A stretch of DNA of 6,457 bases from JBDREF01 sp043820045. Its GTDB lineage: Bacteria; Planctomycetota; Phycisphaerae; Sedimentisphaerales; Anaerobacaceae. The stretch lies in assembly GCA_043820045.1 (NCBI GenBank), contig JBDREF010000203.1:1-6457 (forward strand), read 5' to 3'. The notes beneath the pieces are model-generated. The model had not been told where the DNA came from and did no database searches. It saw only the letters and a list, made by a program, of their open reading frames with translations. A program made the translations under genes and the position numbers. Below, piece after piece: positions 6,153-6,457 of this stretch. The number at the start of each line of letters is the position of its first letter. Position 1 is the stretch's first letter.

Positions 6153-6457
6153 ATGGAAATCTTCGAAGTCAACAAGCTGAGGAAGGAATACGGCACATTG
6201 GTGGCCGTCAACGATGTCAGCTTTTCCTTAGGCAAAGGGCAGGTGCTCGGCCTGATAGGCCCGAACGGAGCGGGAAAGACTACGCTTCTTAGAATGCTCG
6301 CTACGGTGCTGCGGCCGACGAGCGGCTCGGTCCGAATCTTAGGCCACGACTCGGCAAAGCAGTACCTCGACATTCGCAAGCACCTGGGCTATCTGCCGGA
6401 TTTTTTCAATCTCTACAATGACCTGACCCTCCGGGAGTGCCTGGAGTTCTTTGCCAA
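6153..6457 (+). CDS. ABC-2-type transporter ATP-binding protein, 5' part
   Basis: These are the first 101 codons of an ABC ATPase; the gene continues past the window. The start MEIFEVNKLRKEYG is typical, with the aromatic A-loop Tyr at residue 13. Walker A is GPNGAGKTT (36-44). After it come LLRMLATVLRPTSGSVRILG and the Q-loop region LGYLPDFFNLYNDLTLREC (78-96), in which Asp83 stands where most ABC proteins have Gln. LPDFF-type Q-loops occur, as I recall, in a subset of ABC-2 (multidrug/NatA-like) exporters, so this is likely subfamily character rather than damage. The signature motif, Walker B and the membrane partner lie outside the window, so the substrate is unknown. The ribosome site is weak (GAGA at 6146-6149, 3 nt from the ATG). 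Confidence 0.92.
   Translation, partial: MEIFEVNKLRKEYGTLVAVNDVSFSLGKGQVLGLIGPNGAGKTTLLRMLATVLRPTSGSVRILGHDSAKQYLDIRKHLGYLPDFFNLYNDLTLRECLEFFA

Noticed and set aside
1..6457. CRISPR array, tRNA/rRNA genes, insertion sequence, toxin-antitoxin or defence system
   Set aside because: I saw no regularly spaced direct repeats, cloverleaf-like segments, transposase or small paired genes anywhere in the window.

Overview
The window reads as ordinary bacterial chromosome, most likely from a Planctomycetota member of the Phycisphaerae/Sedimentisphaerales type. That placement is inference. It rests on one very large secreted protein that strings together a discoidin-like domain, a PKD-like domain, a cysteine-containing dockerin, a lamin-tail domain, a chitobiase-C-terminal-like domain and a CotH kinase domain, an architecture I associate with that group. 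All supported genes lie on the + strand.

Left part (1-1792): the 3' end of a fabF-type beta-ketoacyl-ACP synthase II gene is followed by a gap of about 250 bp. The gap holds a 91-bp inverted-repeat element (352-442) and then two tandem sigma70-like promoter candidates. The second promoter would start transcription at or one base before the serS ATG, and no Shine-Dalgarno sequence is visible, so serS may be translated from a leaderless mRNA. The seryl-tRNA synthetase is full length (424 aa) but has a divergent motif 3 and serine-pocket loop.

Middle (1793-2669): a small FMN split-barrel protein of the pyridoxamine-phosphate-oxidase family starts 18 bp after serS and is probably cotranscribed with it. 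After it come about 420 bp without a convincing gene. This stretch contains a possible terminator hairpin and a good extended -10 promoter for the next gene.

Right part (2670-6457): a gene of about 3.3 kb encodes the multidomain secreted CotH protein. A convincing signal peptide is in frame with it, but no standard start codon lies in front of that signal peptide. A short upstream ORF with a Shine-Dalgarno sequence (2596-2649) ends one frame away, which suggests a frameshift at the 5' end or a non-canonical start. About 200 bp further on, the first 101 codons of an ABC-2-type transporter ATPase run off the window, preceded by a candidate promoter and a 39-nt hairpin.

FabF and SerRS are housekeeping functions in fatty-acid synthesis and translation. 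The CotH protein is an extracellular accessory protein of unknown substrate, and I see no sequence evidence linking it functionally to its neighbours. I found no CRISPR array, tRNA, rRNA, insertion sequence or defence system. The points most worth following up are the inverted-repeat element, the leaderless serS candidate, the broken or unusual start of the CotH gene, and that protein's architecture.
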